DNA of 61,249 bases from contig NZ_SPEY01000012.1 in NCBI RefSeq assembly GCF_009360615.1, forward strand, positions 1 through 61,249, given 5' to 3'. The translations under genes were made by a program, and so were the position numbers. Positions within the stretch are counted from its first letter, which is position 1. Each line of letters begins with the position of its first letter. Origin of the DNA: Comamonas sp. Lineage in GTDB: Bacteria; Pseudomonadota; Gammaproteobacteria; Burkholderiales; Burkholderiaceae_C. Of this stretch, positions 8,411 through 18,339 are shown piece by piece. Under the pieces are notes generated by a model that saw only the letters and a program-made list of their open reading frames with translations, did no database searches and was not told the origin of the DNA.

Positions 8411-9124
8411 CTAGGCCGCAGCCGTGGAGGCGGATGCGGCGGCCGCCCCCTCGCCGCCCAGGGGCAGATCCCAGCGCATCGCATGCCAGGGGTGCTGCTC
8501 CTGCGTCACCCACAGCGCCACCTCTTCGGGCGTGAAGGCCTTGCCCAGCACGTCGCTGCGTCCCTGGGCCAGCCATTGCATGCGGCCCTGGGCATAGGCC
8601 TGGCCGAAGGCGAGCCAGCTGTCGAAGCACTGCTGGGCGCGCTGGGCGTTGAGATGCAGGATATCCCAGTGCAGGGCTTCATCCATCCAGTCCAGAAGCC
8701 TGGCGCTGCGCACGAAGAAGGTCACGCGCGCACAGGCGAACGCCATGGCGGCGCGAGCGTCGTCGCTGCGCTGCAGGCGTTGCAGATCCAGCATGAACCA
8801 GCGCTGGCGCAGCGCGTCGGGCAACTGCAGGCGCACCTGCTCGTCGCTGAGATCGGTGCGCAGCCCCAGGTGATGCAGGATCATGGGGCGCAGCTGCCTG
8901 GCCAGTGCATCGTCCGCGCCATGCAGATCGCTGGCAAATCCGCCCTGCATGGCGTGGTAGGCCATGGGGTGGGCCAGTGCCAGCGCCCAGTTGCGCTCCT
9001 GGTTGCCCGCCTGGTAGCTGATGATGTCGCCGCGCTGCTTGGCTTCCTTGAGTCGCTTGAAGCCGCCGCGCAGCACCCAGTAGATCAGCGCCGCGAGGAG
9101 CAGGAGAATCGTCCACCCGTTCAT
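8411..9124 (-). CDS. DUF1266-like membrane-anchored protein
   Basis: 237 aa. One N-terminal helix (WTILLLLAALIYWVL) is followed by a cytoplasmic domain. The region NQERNWALALAHPMAYHA and the later FDSWLAFGQAYAQGRMQW resemble DUF1266 proteins such as E. coli YbeU/YbeR (Trp-x-phi...GR pattern); no function is established. The tail is Ala/Ser-rich low complexity. Its ATG (9122-9124) overlaps the stop of the upstream PcfJ-like gene as ATGA, so it is the last gene of a three-gene coupled operon. The family assignment is from remembered pattern only. Confidence 0.65.
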   Translation of the reverse strand: MNGWTILLLLAALIYWVLRGGFKRLKEAKQRGDIISYQAGNQERNWALALAHPMAYHAMQGGFASDLHGADDALARQLRPMILHHLGLRTDLSDEQVRLQLPDALRQRWFMLDLQRLQRSDDARAAMAFACARVTFFVRSARLLDWMDEALHWDILHLNAQRAQQCFDSWLAFGQAYAQGRMQWLAQGRSDVLGKAFTPEEVALWVTQEQHPWHAMRWDLPLGGEGAAAASASTAAA

Positions 9125-10323
9125 GAGCGCACTCCAGCGCGGGAGGGGCGCTTTCTGGCCATCAGCAAGGTCTGTTTCAGGGCAGCGGATTTGGGCATGC
9201 GGTCAATGACTTCGCTGTCCAGCGAATCCTTGCGTGCCGCCACCATCCACTGCATCAGCGGTGACTGAAGATGGAGCTGCGGCAGCAGGGCAGGGTGCTG
9301 CTGCAACAGCCACAGCTGCTCGCTGTCGCTCTGCAGGTCCTGTACCGAGCACCAGGGGGCCAGTTCGGGGTGGGCCTGCAGCAGCTCGGGCGGGCGCCGC
9401 ACGATGCCCATGGACAGGGCATCCTCGGGCACCTCGTCATTGAGCGGCAGGTGGTTGAGCAGGGCCACCACATCGGGCATGTAGCGCGCAATCGGCGGCC
9501 GGTTCTGCTTGCCCTTGATCTGTTCGACCTGCAGCCTGCCGTCCTTTTGCACATAGGCGTTGACGGTGATGCGTGGCTGGGCCGTCCCGGTTCGGTAGCT
9601 GAACAGCCGCATGCGCCCCGTTTCCAGGCCTTCGGCGTAGTGCTCTCCATAGCCTCCGCTGAAGGACTTGCGATTGGCGAACTGGCCCACGCAGTGGCCC
9701 ATCATCTGGCTTTCATAGGCCATTTCCTGTCGCATCTGCGGACTGCTGCCGTCGAACTCCACAAACGTGCCGTGCTGGCCGCGCATCAGCCCGCGCACGG
9801 CTCCCGGGCTGTGCTCCACCCGGCCGCTGTTCTGCTTTTTCTCGAAGGCCAGATGCTCCAACGTCCAGCGCGCCAGCGCCTGCGGGCAGTTCACGCGCTG
9901 CAACTTGCCTTCGAGCGAAGTGCCCTTGCGCGTGGAAAGAAACTCCACCAGCCGCGCCTCCAGCGCGAGCAGGACCGGGCTGTCGGGCTGTACCCACCAG
10001 AGCTCGGGTAGCTCAAAGCCGGCCTGCTTGCGCGCGAGCCGCTCCATCGCCCAGGCCGGTGGCTGCTGGCGGCCTTCCAGTTCCTGCAGCTGCTGGGCAT
10101 CTGCAATGCGCTGCACGGCGGGCTCATCGGCCTGCAGATTGCCCACCACATGGCGGTAGAAGTGATTGCCCAGCCAGGTTGCCACTTCGGCGGCGTCGCC
10201 ACGTTCGGCGCTGCGCTCCTTGATGCGCTGCTTGATGGCTGGGGCATTGACGACATCGCGCGCCTTGTAGGCACTGGCGGCCGTGGCTTTTTCGGCGACC
10301 GTGTTCACCAGAACTTCCACCAT
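9121..10323 (-). CDS. PcfJ-like domain protein
   Basis: 400 aa, soluble. Residues about 195-290 carry a PcfJ-like pattern: GHCVGQ at 209-214, a glycine/tyrosine-rich spacer, GRMRLFSYR near 237-244, then QIKGKQNRPP at 268-277. PcfJ-like proteins were named from conjugative plasmids but also occur on chromosomes; the biochemical activity is unknown. The first 190 residues are helical and match nothing I recognise. Start is ATG 10321-10323, inside the last codons of the repeat-protein gene (19-bp overlap). Coupling on both sides implies stoichiometric production with its neighbours. Confidence 0.7.
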   Translation of the reverse strand: MVEVLVNTVAEKATAASAYKARDVVNAPAIKQRIKERSAERGDAAEVATWLGNHFYRHVVGNLQADEPAVQRIADAQQLQELEGRQQPPAWAMERLARKQAGFELPELWWVQPDSPVLLALEARLVEFLSTRKGTSLEGKLQRVNCPQALARWTLEHLAFEKKQNSGRVEHSPGAVRGLMRGQHGTFVEFDGSSPQMRQEMAYESQMMGHCVGQFANRKSFSGGYGEHYAEGLETGRMRLFSYRTGTAQPRITVNAYVQKDGRLQVEQIKGKQNRPPIARYMPDVVALLNHLPLNDEVPEDALSMGIVRRPPELLQAHPELAPWCSVQDLQSDSEQLWLLQQHPALLPQLHLQSPLMQWMVAARKDSLDSEVIDRMPKSAALKQTLLMARKRPSRAGVRS

Positions 10324-12617
10324 GGCTTGCGACCCGAGGTCGCGTCTGCGGCCTGGGCGTCGCGCTCGGCGAGCTTGCGCTCGGCGCGCTCGATGCCGGA
10401 TTGCGACATGCGCCGCTCGTCCTCGTCGTCGTCCTTGTCCAGATAGCTGTTGGCCTGCCTGTGCAGTGCCACGGATTCTTCCAGCAGCTCGGGGTAGGCT
10501 TCCAGCGCACAGGCCAGGCGGCGCAGCGGGTAGCAGTCCTGCAATGCGATGACTTCCTGCTGATGCGCGCGCAGACGCGGCAGCACCAGCTCGGGGCGCG
10601 TGCTGGAGAAAAAGTCCAGCATGGACATCAGGGAGGCCAGGTAGTCGCGGCGCACCTCGCGCTGCTCCGCCTCGTCGAGGTCGTGGAACCACTGGTCCAG
10701 ACGCTCCATCCAGATACTGATCTCGTCGTCGCGGTCGAGCTTGTAGAGCGACAGCGCGACGGTGGAGAAGTAGCGCGTGGGTTCGTGGCGGCTGTAGCCA
10801 TGCTCCTGGGCGAAATGCCACAGGCGCTCGGCCTCGACCACGGTCTGCGCATCGTCGTCCTTGCCGACCGCGCACCACAGCAGGCCGTTGTGATGCTCGG
10901 CAAACGCACTGCTGCCCAGTCCCTTGTGGTGCAGCTCGGCAGCTTCGTCGTAGCGATCCATGAAACGGTACTTGATCGCCAGGTTGTTGCAAAGCATGGA
11001 GTAGACATGCAGGTCGGCATCCTTGAAGCGGCCCTGGCCCGTGGCCCAGAAATGCTCGAAGCGGGCCAGGCCTTGCTCGTAGTAGCGCACGACCAGGGGC
11101 TCGCGCACCTCCTGGGGCGGCACTTTCTTCTTGCCGCCCATCAGAGGCGCGAGATCGTCGGCATCGTCCAGGACCACGCCGGCGGCATAGCACCAGTGCG
11201 CGCCATGGGCGTCGGGGAAGCGGCGGGCCAGTGCTTCTTCGAGGGGCAGTGCGGCAAAGCGGGCCGCCCAGAGCGTGGGCAGCTTGTCGCTGTCGGCCAT
11301 CCCGGGATGCTGGCCGACGCCGATTTCCAGCAGCGGCAGGGCCTGCTCCAGCTGGCGCTTGCGCGCCAGACGAAGGCCATCGAGCAATGCCAGCACCGGA
11401 TGGGTCGGCTGGGCCGCGCGCACCATGTTCAGGTAGAAATCCGCCGGGTGCAGCGGCATTTCCTCTTGCGCGAGCAACTGGCGCATGTCCTCGTCGGTCT
11501 GGCCAATGGCCAGAACCAGCGCCCAGCTGATGGCGTTGGCCGTGTCGGTGCTGAACTGCCTCTTGGCCAGCTCGAAAGCGGCCACGGCCGAGACGGGGCG
11601 TGCGTGGAGCACGCTCTCCAGTGCCAGATCGGCGGCTTGCTTCAAGCGGCCGGTCTGCTCCAGCCAGCCCAGCCAGGAGGCGGTGAAGGGATCGCCCGCA
11701 TCATCCGTCAGTCCGAAGTGTCCCTGCGGGGCCAGCTGCAGTGCCGCCTCCAGCTGACCGGCCTGCGCGCAGGCCTGGGCCTGCAGTCGCACGATCTTGA
11801 CCTGGCGGTGCGCCTTGACGGCCTGCGAGGGCGGTGGATTCTCCCGGGCGGCCAGTTGCTGCTCGCAGGCCATGAGCAGCGCGGGCAGGCTTTGCGGGGC
11901 CAGCGGCAGGACATGATCGGCCAGCGTCATCCAGCGGTCAAAGTCCACCTGCTGGTCGGGCGCGGCGTCGCGCAGAAGGTTGATGGCGTTCTGCACCAGG
12001 CTGGCGGCCTCGCTGGCGTGGCCGCCTTTGTGGGCCATTTCCGCCTTGCGAACGCAGACGATGGCATCGAGGTAGGCCGCATCTTCGGCCAGGTCGGGGT
12101 TGCGGCGTTCCTGGGCGCGTTGCAGCTCAAGCCCGGTGGCCGCTGCATCCCAGGCCTGCAGCTCCGAAGCCATCCAGTGCCAGCCATGCCAGTAGCTGTC
12201 GCTGTCCACGGCTTCGGGCAGCCGGGCAATGGCCTGCGCCGCCGATCCCAGCAGTGCACGTGCGCAGGGCTGGTCAAAGCCCATGCGGCTCTGGATGTCG
12301 CTGAGATCCAGGCGCAGCGCCGCTTCCGCCGGGCTCAGTTCGTCGGTGGCGGAAAGGACGTTGGCGCGATGCTGTTGCAGCAGGGTGTTGGCCGCTTCGG
12401 GCTGATCGAGGTACAGCCAGAAGTCGTGCACGCGCTCGAGCTCCTGCACGGTGGCCGGGGCAAAGTTCTGCTGACCCATCAGCTCCACCGCCGCCGCGAT
12501 GCGGTCCTGACGGCTGATGGTGCCGGGCTGGTCGTCGTTGTAGTCGTTCAGTAGCTCATGGGCTTGATCCAGCAGGGCGTAGATGGCTTCGCCCTGCAGT
12601 GCGGCAGTTTGGTTCAT
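10305..12617 (-). CDS. Large tetratricopeptide-like helical-repeat protein, unknown function
   Basis: 770 aa, no signal peptide or membrane segment. The sequence is almost wholly helical with TPR-like alanine/leucine spacing, for example the [29 protein letters not shown] and [18 protein letters not shown] segments. The C-terminus is charged ([10 protein letters not shown]) and ends GRKPWWKFW, an aromatic-basic tail that could touch a membrane or a partner. It is the first gene of the trio with the PcfJ-like and DUF1266-like proteins. A scaffold role is an inference from the repeats; no catalytic motif is visible. Confidence 0.75.
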   Translation of the reverse strand: MNQTAALQGEAIYALLDQAHELLNDYNDDQPGTISRQDRIAAAVELMGQQNFAPATVQELERVHDFWLYLDQPEAANTLLQQHRANVLSATDELSPAEAALRLDLSDIQSRMGFDQPCARALLGSAAQAIARLPEAVDSDSYWHGWHWMASELQAWDAAATGLELQRAQERRNPDLAEDAAYLDAIVCVRKAEMAHKGGHASEAASLVQNAINLLRDAAPDQQVDFDRWMTLADHVLPLAPQSLPALLMACEQQLAARENPPPSQAVKAHRQVKIVRLQAQACAQAGQLEAALQLAPQGHFGLTDDAGDPFTASWLGWLEQTGRLKQAADLALESVLHARPVSAVAAFELAKRQFSTDTANAISWALVLAIGQTDEDMRQLLAQEEMPLHPADFYLNMVRAAQPTHPVLALLDGLRLARKRQLEQALPLLEIGVGQHPGMADSDKLPTLWAARFAALPLEEALARRFPDAHGAHWCYAAGVVLDDADDLAPLMGGKKKVPPQEVREPLVVRYYEQGLARFEHFWATGQGRFKDADLHVYSMLCNNLAIKYRFMDRYDEAAELHHKGLGSSAFAEHHNGLLWCAVGKDDDAQTVVEAERLWHFAQEHGYSRHEPTRYFSTVALSLYKLDRDDEISIWMERLDQWFHDLDEAEQREVRRDYLASLMSMLDFFSSTRPELVLPRLRAHQQEVIALQDCYPLRRLACALEAYPELLEESVALHRQANSYLDKDDDEDERRMSQSGIERAERKLAERDAQAADATSGRKPWWKFW

Positions 12618-12741
12618 GGTGTCCAGCGTTCAATCCGAGGCAGCTCGGCCTCAACAGGCCCCCATCCTAGCTGCGGATTGCCGGTGCGTGTGCCAACCGG
12701 CGAGGCATCACTTTTTGTTACAGAATTTATAACCAGTCATG

Positions 12742-12772
12742 AAAAAAGCCTGACGTGGCATGGCCGGCAGGC
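12742..12772 (-). terminator. Terminator candidate after miaB
   Basis: On minus, GCCTG and CAGGC (5-bp stem, 15-base loop with internal pairing) are followed by six Ts. It lies 33 bp after the miaB stop and before the repeat-protein operon. Confidence 0.5.
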
Positions 12773-12804
12773 CTGGGCGGAACCGGCAGAGGACTGGCGT
12801 GCCA

Positions 12805-14133
12805 TCAATCCCTGAGCAGCACTTCGCCGCGCAAGGTGTAAGCCTTGGCTTCGGTGATCTTCACATCCACCATCTGGCCGATCAGGCGCGCGTTGCCGGG
12901 GAAGTTGACCACGCGGTTGCAATAGGTGCGGCCCATCAGTTCGCTGCCGTCACGCTTGCTCACACCCTCGACCAGCAGGCGTTGCACCGTGCCAACACGC
13001 TCCTCGCTGATCTCCTTGATGTTGTGGTTGATCACGGCCTGCAGCTCCTGCAGGCGGCGCAGCTTGACTTCGTGCGGGGTGTCGTCCTGCAGATTGGCCG
13101 CAGGCGTGCCGGGGCGAGGGCTGAAGATGAAGCTGAACGAGTTGTCGAAACGCACATCGTGGATGAGCTTCATCATCTTCTGGAAGTCTTCCTCGGTCTC
13201 GCCGGGAAAGCCCACGATGAAGTCGCTGCTCATGGCCAGATCGGGACGGATGGCGCGCAGCTTGCGGATGGTGCTCTTGTATTCCATGGCCGTGTAGCCG
13301 CGCTTCATGGCCATGAGAATCTTGTCGCTGCCGTGCTGCACGGGCAGGTGCAGGTGGCTGACCAGTTGCGGAATCCTGGCATAGGCCTCGATCAGGCGCG
13401 GCGTGAATTCGTTGGGATGGCTGGTGGTGTAGCGGATGCGCTCGATGCCGGGAATCTCGGCCACGTATTCCAGCAGCAGGGCGAAGTCGGCCATCTCGCT
13501 GGTGTCGCCCATCTTGCCCAGGTAGGCGTTGACGTTCTGGCCCAGCAGCGTGATTTCCTTCACGCCCTGCTCGGCCAGGCCCGCGACTTCCACCAGCACG
13601 TCCTCGAACGGGCGGCTGACTTCCTCGCCGCGCGTATAGGGCACGACGCAGTAGCTGCAGTACTTGGAGCAGCCTTCCATGATGGAGACAAAGGCCGAAG
13701 CGCCTTCCACGCGTGCCGGTGGCAGGTGGTCGAACTTCTCGATTTCGGGAAAGGAGATATCGACCTGGGGCTTGGCCTTGGCTGCACGCTGATTGAGCAA
13801 CTCGGGCAGGCGGTGCAGGGTCTGGGGGCCGAAGACCACGTCCACGAATGGAGCACGTTTGATGATCTCGGCGCCTTCCTGGCTGGCCACGCAGCCGCCC
13901 ACGCCGATCAGCACGCCTTTTTCCTTGAGATGGCGGATGCGGCCCAGATCGCTGAACACTTTTTCCTGGGCCTTCTCGCGCACCGAGCAGGTGTTGAACA
14001 GGATCAGATCGGCCTCGTCCACGTTCTGCGTGGGCTCGTAACCCTGGGCCGCACCCAGCACATCGGCCATCTTGTCCGAGTCGTACTCGTTCATCTGGCA
14101 GCCAAAGGTTTTGATAAAGACTTTCTTGCTCAT
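12805..14133 (-). CDS. miaB: tRNA-2-methylthio-N6-dimethylallyladenosine synthase
   Basis: 442 aa. This radical SAM methylthiotransferase adds the 2-methylthio group to i6A37 of tRNAs reading UNN codons. The N-terminal UPF0004 domain supplies three cluster cysteines ([31 protein letters not shown]). The radical SAM motif is [17 protein letters not shown], and a TRAM domain ends the protein ([16 protein letters not shown]). Length and motifs are those of MiaB and not of RimO or MtaB. Confidence 0.96.
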   Translation of the reverse strand: MSKKVFIKTFGCQMNEYDSDKMADVLGAAQGYEPTQNVDEADLILFNTCSVREKAQEKVFSDLGRIRHLKEKGVLIGVGGCVASQEGAEIIKRAPFVDVVFGPQTLHRLPELLNQRAAKAKPQVDISFPEIEKFDHLPPARVEGASAFVSIMEGCSKYCSYCVVPYTRGEEVSRPFEDVLVEVAGLAEQGVKEITLLGQNVNAYLGKMGDTSEMADFALLLEYVAEIPGIERIRYTTSHPNEFTPRLIEAYARIPQLVSHLHLPVQHGSDKILMAMKRGYTAMEYKSTIRKLRAIRPDLAMSSDFIVGFPGETEEDFQKMMKLIHDVRFDNSFSFIFSPRPGTPAANLQDDTPHEVKLRRLQELQAVINHNIKEISEERVGTVQRLLVEGVSKRDGSELMGRTYCNRVVNFPGNARLIGQMVDVKITEAKAYTLRGEVLLRD

Positions 14134-14228
14134 GGGGCGCTCTTGTCAGATGGGCCTGCAGTGTCTGCAAGCACAAAGCGATAGCGGCTGACGCCTGCCA
14201 TCACTGGTTTTCAATGGATAAGTGACTT

Positions 14229-14259
14229 GAGTTGCTTGCAGAAAAAGCGCAAGCAGCTC
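14229..14259. repeat. Imperfect inverted repeat downstream of a small secreted-protein gene
   Basis: GAGTTGCTTGC (14229-14239) faces GCAAGCAGCTC (14249-14259) with one mismatch and a 9-base A-rich loop. It lacks a U run in the minus direction, so it is a weak terminator at best. The GCAAGC/GCTTGC core is also found in the hairpin at 60177-60210, which suggests a dispersed intergenic element. Confidence 0.45.
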
Positions 14260-14290
14260 TTTAATCAATAGCGGTCGGCGCGGGCCGGAC

Positions 14291-14695
14291 TCAGCTGCCG
14301 AAAACGCGCTGCATCAGGGTGCGCGGCTGAATCGGCTTGTATTTCTCGATTTCGGCAGGGGTCAGAATCCAGGCCGTGTGCAGGCCCTGGGTCTGCGGCT
14401 CGATCACATAGCCCACCAGCATCTTCTGGCCTGCATAGTTGCCGGCAAAAACGATGCTGCGCTCGCGGCTGAACAGGCGAAAGCCCGGCGTGGTGCGAAT
14501 GGCCGTACCGTTGATGGCCACTTCGGGGAAGTTGGTGATCGTCAGCTCGCCGAACTGGGCCGTCGGGGGGAAGTTGCGCGTGTCGTCGGAGGGCAGGCCC
14601 TGGGCCAGGGCCGGCAGGCCGGCGCTGGCGACAGCGGCCAACAGGGCGCAGCCCCAAAGGCGACGGCTGAAGCGGGTGGTGGTGCAGCGGTTCAT
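14291..14695 (-). CDS. Small secreted protein of unknown function
   Basis: 134 aa. A Sec signal peptide with basic n-region (RFSRRLWG), hydrophobic core and cleavage after PALA (before QG) is clear, so the mature protein of about 102 aa is periplasmic. The body contains ITNFPEVAINGTAIRTTPGFRLFS and LVGYVIEPQTQGLHTAWILT; I do not recognise a named domain. It follows fdhD by about 95 bp and precedes miaB on the same strand. It has typical codon use for the window and appears a real gene. Confidence 0.75.
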   Translation of the reverse strand: MNRCTTTRFSRRLWGCALLAAVASAGLPALAQGLPSDDTRNFPPTAQFGELTITNFPEVAINGTAIRTTPGFRLFSRERSIVFAGNYAGQKMLVGYVIEPQTQGLHTAWILTPAEIEKYKPIQPRTLMQRVFGS

Positions 14696-14791
14696 GGTGT
14701 ATATCCAGGGGCTGATCGTGGGGCGGTCGGAGCCGGAGCCCTGGCCGCAATGCCGTGATTCTAGAGGCTGGCGCTTGGCAGCGAGGCCTGC

Positions 14792-15655
14792 TCAGGCTTT
14801 GCCTCCTGCGGCATAGAGCACCGCCTTGGGCGGTCGGCAAAGTCCCCAGAAGCGCAGGCCCGTCAGCTCCGCCATGCGCACGCCCATTTCCGTGGGGGCT
14901 GAAATCGTGGCCAGCGCGGCGATGCCGACCTTGGCGCACTTGCGCACCAGTTCATGGCTGCCGCGGCTGGACAGCACCACCAGGCCGGGCTCGCCAAGGC
15001 GGCCCGTGCGCGCCAGGCGTCCAACCAGCTTGTCCAGCGCATTGTGGCGGCCCACGTCTTCCCGCACATCCGTGATGTCGCCCGCCAGTGTGGCCCAGCC
15101 GGCGGCATGGAGGGCGCCAGCCTCGGCATTGAGGAGCTGGTGCGGGGCCAGGGCGTCAATCGCCTTGAGCACGGTGGCGGCATCGACCTGGTCCAGCCAG
15201 TCCTGGGGTGGCAGGGCGTCAAACGACAGATCCAGCGCCGCAAAGCTCTCCACCCCGCAGACGCCGCAACCGGTGCGGCCCGTCATGCTTCGGCGCCTGT
15301 CCTTGAGCCGCGCAAAGCAGCGAGAGGCGATGTCGAGTTGCACTTCCATGCCGTCCATGCCGTCGGGCAGGCCGGCGGCAGCGGCAGATACGGCGCGTGC
15401 CTCGATGCCGTAGCAGTCTTCAGCGCTGTCGATGATGCCCTCGGTCAGCGCAAAGCCCAGGGCAAAGTCTTCGGCATCGGTGGGCGATCCCATCATCACC
15501 GCATGCGAGATGCCGTTGAAGACCAGCGCAATCGGCACCTCGGCCGCCAGCACGCGCTCCTGCCGCTCTTGCTGCCCGGCATTGAAGAAGTGCACGGCGC
15601 GGGTGTGCAGCGGTGCAATCGGCTGGGCCGGAATGGGGCAGGCGGACTCGGTCAT
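14792..15655 (-). CDS. fdhD: Formate dehydrogenase sulfurtransferase / accessory protein FdhD
   Basis: 287 aa from ATG 15653-15655. FdhD passes sulfur from IscS to the bis-MGD molybdenum cofactor before insertion into FdhA. The key loop is TGCGVCG, carrying the two cysteines that bind persulfide. Other family signatures are the GVEDFALGF-like TDAEDFALGFALTEGI and DVGRHNALDKLVG. The upstream frame remains open for 13 codons but is not conserved. It lies 156 bp after fdhE and belongs functionally to the dehydrogenase operon. Confidence 0.95.
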   Translation of the reverse strand: MTESACPIPAQPIAPLHTRAVHFFNAGQQERQERVLAAEVPIALVFNGISHAVMMGSPTDAEDFALGFALTEGIIDSAEDCYGIEARAVSAAAAGLPDGMDGMEVQLDIASRCFARLKDRRRSMTGRTGCGVCGVESFAALDLSFDALPPQDWLDQVDAATVLKAIDALAPHQLLNAEAGALHAAGWATLAGDITDVREDVGRHNALDKLVGRLARTGRLGEPGLVVLSSRGSHELVRKCAKVGIAALATISAPTEMGVRMAELTGLRFWGLCRPPKAVLYAAGGKA

Positions 15656-15811
15656 GGGCCGATGATAGTCAGCCCGCGCATCCCTTGCCGACAAGGGTCG
15701 AATGCGCTGCGCCGACGCGGGCCGGAAGGGGGTCTTGCGAAGGCAGCAGGGGACGCGCTGCGGTCCATCGAGCGGGCAGCCGCTGCCGCCTGCGCCTGAC
15801 GATTTCGCCGC

Positions 15812-16762
15812 CTAGGTCAGCAGCGGCAGCATCAGCGGGTTGATCCCGCTGCGCGCCAGCTCCTTGTCCTCCATCTCGGCATCCAGGGCCAGACTGGCCA
15901 GGTCGTCGGCCACCAGCTCCAGCAGGTGGTCTGCCTGCTGGTAGAAGGCCTTGAGGTAGGTCTGGCAGTCGTTGCAGCTCTCGGCCTTGATGGGCGCTTT
16001 TTCGTCTTCCAGGCACCAGTAGTCGAGTGCATGCGTGCTGTCGCAGTTGCTGCACTGGCTGCGCACCACATGCCACTGGCATTCGCACAGACTGCATTGC
16101 AGATAGCGTACGCCGGCCTGGGCGCCTGCGAGCACCAGGCTGCCCGTGGGCACGTGGCCGCAGACGGGGCAGAGATGGCGTTGCTCGCCCGGCTCGGCCC
16201 GGCCGGCGGCGGGCAGCTGGCTGGCCAGCTGGCGCCAGTACAGCGACAGCGCGCTCCACAGCAACTGGGCCACGCCCGCTTCGGGCAGCGCCGCATCCTC
16301 GCCCGGGGCTTCGCTGCGCAGCGCCGTCAGCAGGGCGTCTGCCCAGGCTTCGCGCCGGGCTGTATCGGCCTGCTGCAAGCGCGCCCATGCCTGCCGGATG
16401 GCGGCAGTCTGCATGCGCGGCTGCTGTGCCATCCGGTTCAGCAATTCATCGAGCAGCGCCAGCCAGTGCGCCGAGCGCGGCCACAAGGCCGAATGCAGAG
16501 GCGTTTGCGTGCGCTGTTGCAAGGCTGCGGCCAGGCCGGCAGCTTCCGGCCCGGGCAGGGGCAGGGCCTCGGCCGTGGCCTGCTGGGCGCTGGCGAGTTC
16601 GGCAGCCCACAACAGATACTCGGCCATGGCATGGCCCTGGGCCAGGTGCTGCAGGCGGCTGGCGCGTGCGGCGTAGGGCAGCCTGGCGGCGGGCAGGCGC
16701 AAGGGCGCGATATGGCCCACGCCGGGCGCGCGTTCGGATTCGGGGACCAGATGGATGCTCAT
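15812..16762 (-). CDS. fdhE: Formate dehydrogenase accessory protein FdhE
   Basis: 316 aa. FdhE is a rubredoxin-like metal-binding factor needed for assembly of respiratory formate dehydrogenase. Four CxxC pairs are visible in the C-terminal third: CPVCG, CSLC, CSNC and CNDC. The N-terminal half is helical and Ala/Gln-rich. Start ATG 16760-16762 overlaps the stop of the cytochrome b subunit gene as ATGA and has GGGAG upstream. Confidence 0.93.
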   Translation of the reverse strand: MSIHLVPESERAPGVGHIAPLRLPAARLPYAARASRLQHLAQGHAMAEYLLWAAELASAQQATAEALPLPGPEAAGLAAALQQRTQTPLHSALWPRSAHWLALLDELLNRMAQQPRMQTAAIRQAWARLQQADTARREAWADALLTALRSEAPGEDAALPEAGVAQLLWSALSLYWRQLASQLPAAGRAEPGEQRHLCPVCGHVPTGSLVLAGAQAGVRYLQCSLCECQWHVVRSQCSNCDSTHALDYWCLEDEKAPIKAESCNDCQTYLKAFYQQADHLLELVADDLASLALDAEMEDKELARSGINPLMLPLLT

Positions 16763-17421
16763 CGTGTGCTCCCGGCCCTGGCCTTGCCAGCAGCCGCAGG
16801 CTTGGTGCCGATCTCCTCATGCCAGCGGTCATGGTGGGCGCGGGCCCAGGCATGGCTGACATAGCCGGTGACCATGCCGCGTATCGATCCCTTGACCCAG
16901 AAGGCCAGATAGACATGGCCCAGGATCAGCAGGATCAGGCCCACACCCGCCAGCGCATGCAGCGCCAGCGCGACGCGCAGCACGGGAATCGGGAACAGGT
17001 GTGCGAAGTAGGCGCGCCAGATCACCAGGCCGGTCAGCAGCAGCACGCAGATCAGGCCCATGATGCCCCAGAACAGCAGCTTCTGGCCGGCGTTGTACTT
17101 GCCGATGCGCAGTCGTCGGCTGTGGTCTCCTGCCGTCACCGATCTCAGGTTCTCCATCCAGATGCGGTCTTCCTGGACGAACAGGTTGTACTTCACAAAG
17201 CGCACGAACAGATAGACCAGGGCCAGGAACACCACGACGCCGAAGAAGGGGTGCAGCAGCCGTGCCAGCTGCGGTGTGCCGAAGACGCTGTTGAGCCAGT
17301 TCAGGCTGGGGAACACCCAGGACAGGCCCGACATGGCGACCAGGAAGAAACACACCACCATGGCCCAGTGGCAGAGGCGATCGGGCAGCGGGGTGCGCAA
17401 GATCATGCGGTCTTTGTTCAT
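16759..17421 (-). CDS. fdoI: Formate dehydrogenase gamma subunit, cytochrome b556
   Basis: 220 aa with four transmembrane helices. It anchors the enzyme and passes electrons from the iron-sulfur subunit through two b haems to quinone. Candidate haem ligands are the His in [27 protein letters not shown] and GHVYLAFW. Start ATG 17419-17421 overlaps the beta-subunit stop by ATGA and is preceded by AAAGGAG at 7 bases. The open frame upstream is out of the family and was ignored. Confidence 0.93.
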   Translation of the reverse strand: MNKDRMILRTPLPDRLCHWAMVVCFFLVAMSGLSWVFPSLNWLNSVFGTPQLARLLHPFFGVVVFLALVYLFVRFVKYNLFVQEDRIWMENLRSVTAGDHSRRLRIGKYNAGQKLLFWGIMGLICVLLLTGLVIWRAYFAHLFPIPVLRVALALHALAGVGLILLILGHVYLAFWVKGSIRGMVTGYVSHAWARAHHDRWHEEIGTKPAAAGKARAGSTR

Positions 17422-18329
17422 GCCGTTTCTCCTTTCCTGGCGCGGTCCTCGCCGGTATCGTCTTCGTCTTCGTCGATCTCGTTGGGGCCTGCGGCCATGT
17501 AGTGAGCCGCTGCGCCGGCCAGCGTGGCCACGAAACCCAGGGCCGCCAGCGGCTTGAACCATCCCTTCCAGCCCCGGACCACGGCGCTGATCTTGGGGTC
17601 CCTGGGCAGCTTGTGATAGAGCTCGGGCTGGTCGGCATGGTGCAGCACATACATCACATGGGTGCCGCCCACGCCTTGCGGGTCGTAGATGCCGGCCTGG
17701 TCGAAGCCGCGGGTCTTCATTTCCTGCACGCGGCCTTCGGCCTTGACCCGCATGTCGTCCTTGCTGCCGAATGCGATGGCGCCCGTGGGACAGGTCTTGA
17801 CGCAGGCCGGCTCCTGGCCCACGGCCACGCGGTCGGAGCACAGCGTGCATTTGTAGGCCTTGTTGTCCTTCTTGCTGATGCGCGGGATGTCAAAGGGACA
17901 GCCGGCCACGCAGTAGCCGCAGCCAATGCATTGCTCGGACTGGAAGTCCACGATGCCGTTGGCATACTGCACGATGGCACCGGGCTGGGGGCAGGCCTGG
18001 AGGCAGCCCGGGTCTTCGCAGTGCATGCAGCCGTCCTTGCGGATCAGCCACTCCAGCTTGCCCTGCTCGTTGACATACTCGTCAAAGCGCATCAGCGTCC
18101 AGCTTTCTGGCGAGAGATCACGCGGGTTGTCGTAGACGCCGAAGTTCTCGCCCACATCGTCGCGCAGATCGTTCCACTCGCTGCAGGCCACCTGGCAGGC
18201 CTTGCAGCCGATGCAGATGCTGACGTCGATGAGCTTGGCAACTTCTGCCTTGTGGTCGCGGGCGCGGGCGGCGGGCGTGAGCCCGTTGGTGGCCGATCGC
18301 CGCACGATATCTTGGGATTGCATGGTCAT
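17418..18329 (-). CDS. fdoH: Formate dehydrogenase beta subunit, iron-sulfur
   Basis: 303 aa. Four ferredoxin-like cysteine groups carry four [4Fe-4S] clusters: [35 protein letters not shown] and CTLC...CVKTC. A C-terminal helix ([18 protein letters not shown]) ties it to the membrane, as in FdnH/FdoH. Start ATG 18327-18329 has AAGGCGAG 8 bases upstream and lies 10 bp after the alpha subunit; an ATG two codons later is also possible. The acidic tail [11 protein letters not shown] is unusual in its length of acidic run. Confidence 0.94.
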   Translation of the reverse strand: MTMQSQDIVRRSATNGLTPAARARDHKAEVAKLIDVSICIGCKACQVACSEWNDLRDDVGENFGVYDNPRDLSPESWTLMRFDEYVNEQGKLEWLIRKDGCMHCEDPGCLQACPQPGAIVQYANGIVDFQSEQCIGCGYCVAGCPFDIPRISKKDNKAYKCTLCSDRVAVGQEPACVKTCPTGAIAFGSKDDMRVKAEGRVQEMKTRGFDQAGIYDPQGVGGTHVMYVLHHADQPELYHKLPRDPKISAVVRGWKGWFKPLAALGFVATLAGAAAHYMAAGPNEIDEDEDDTGEDRARKGETA

Positions 18330-18339
18330 GGGGCTCGCC

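Noticed and set aside
9121..10323. Conjugative element around the PcfJ-like gene
   Set aside because: No relaxase, type IV secretion gene, integrase or att-like repeat was seen nearby; the flanks are housekeeping genes (ffh, miaB).
10401..12554. 717-codon open frame on plus opposite the helical-repeat gene
   Set aside because: Shadow frame. The minus-strand product has an ordered helical pattern, a coupled downstream gene and a sensible start, and the plus product has none.
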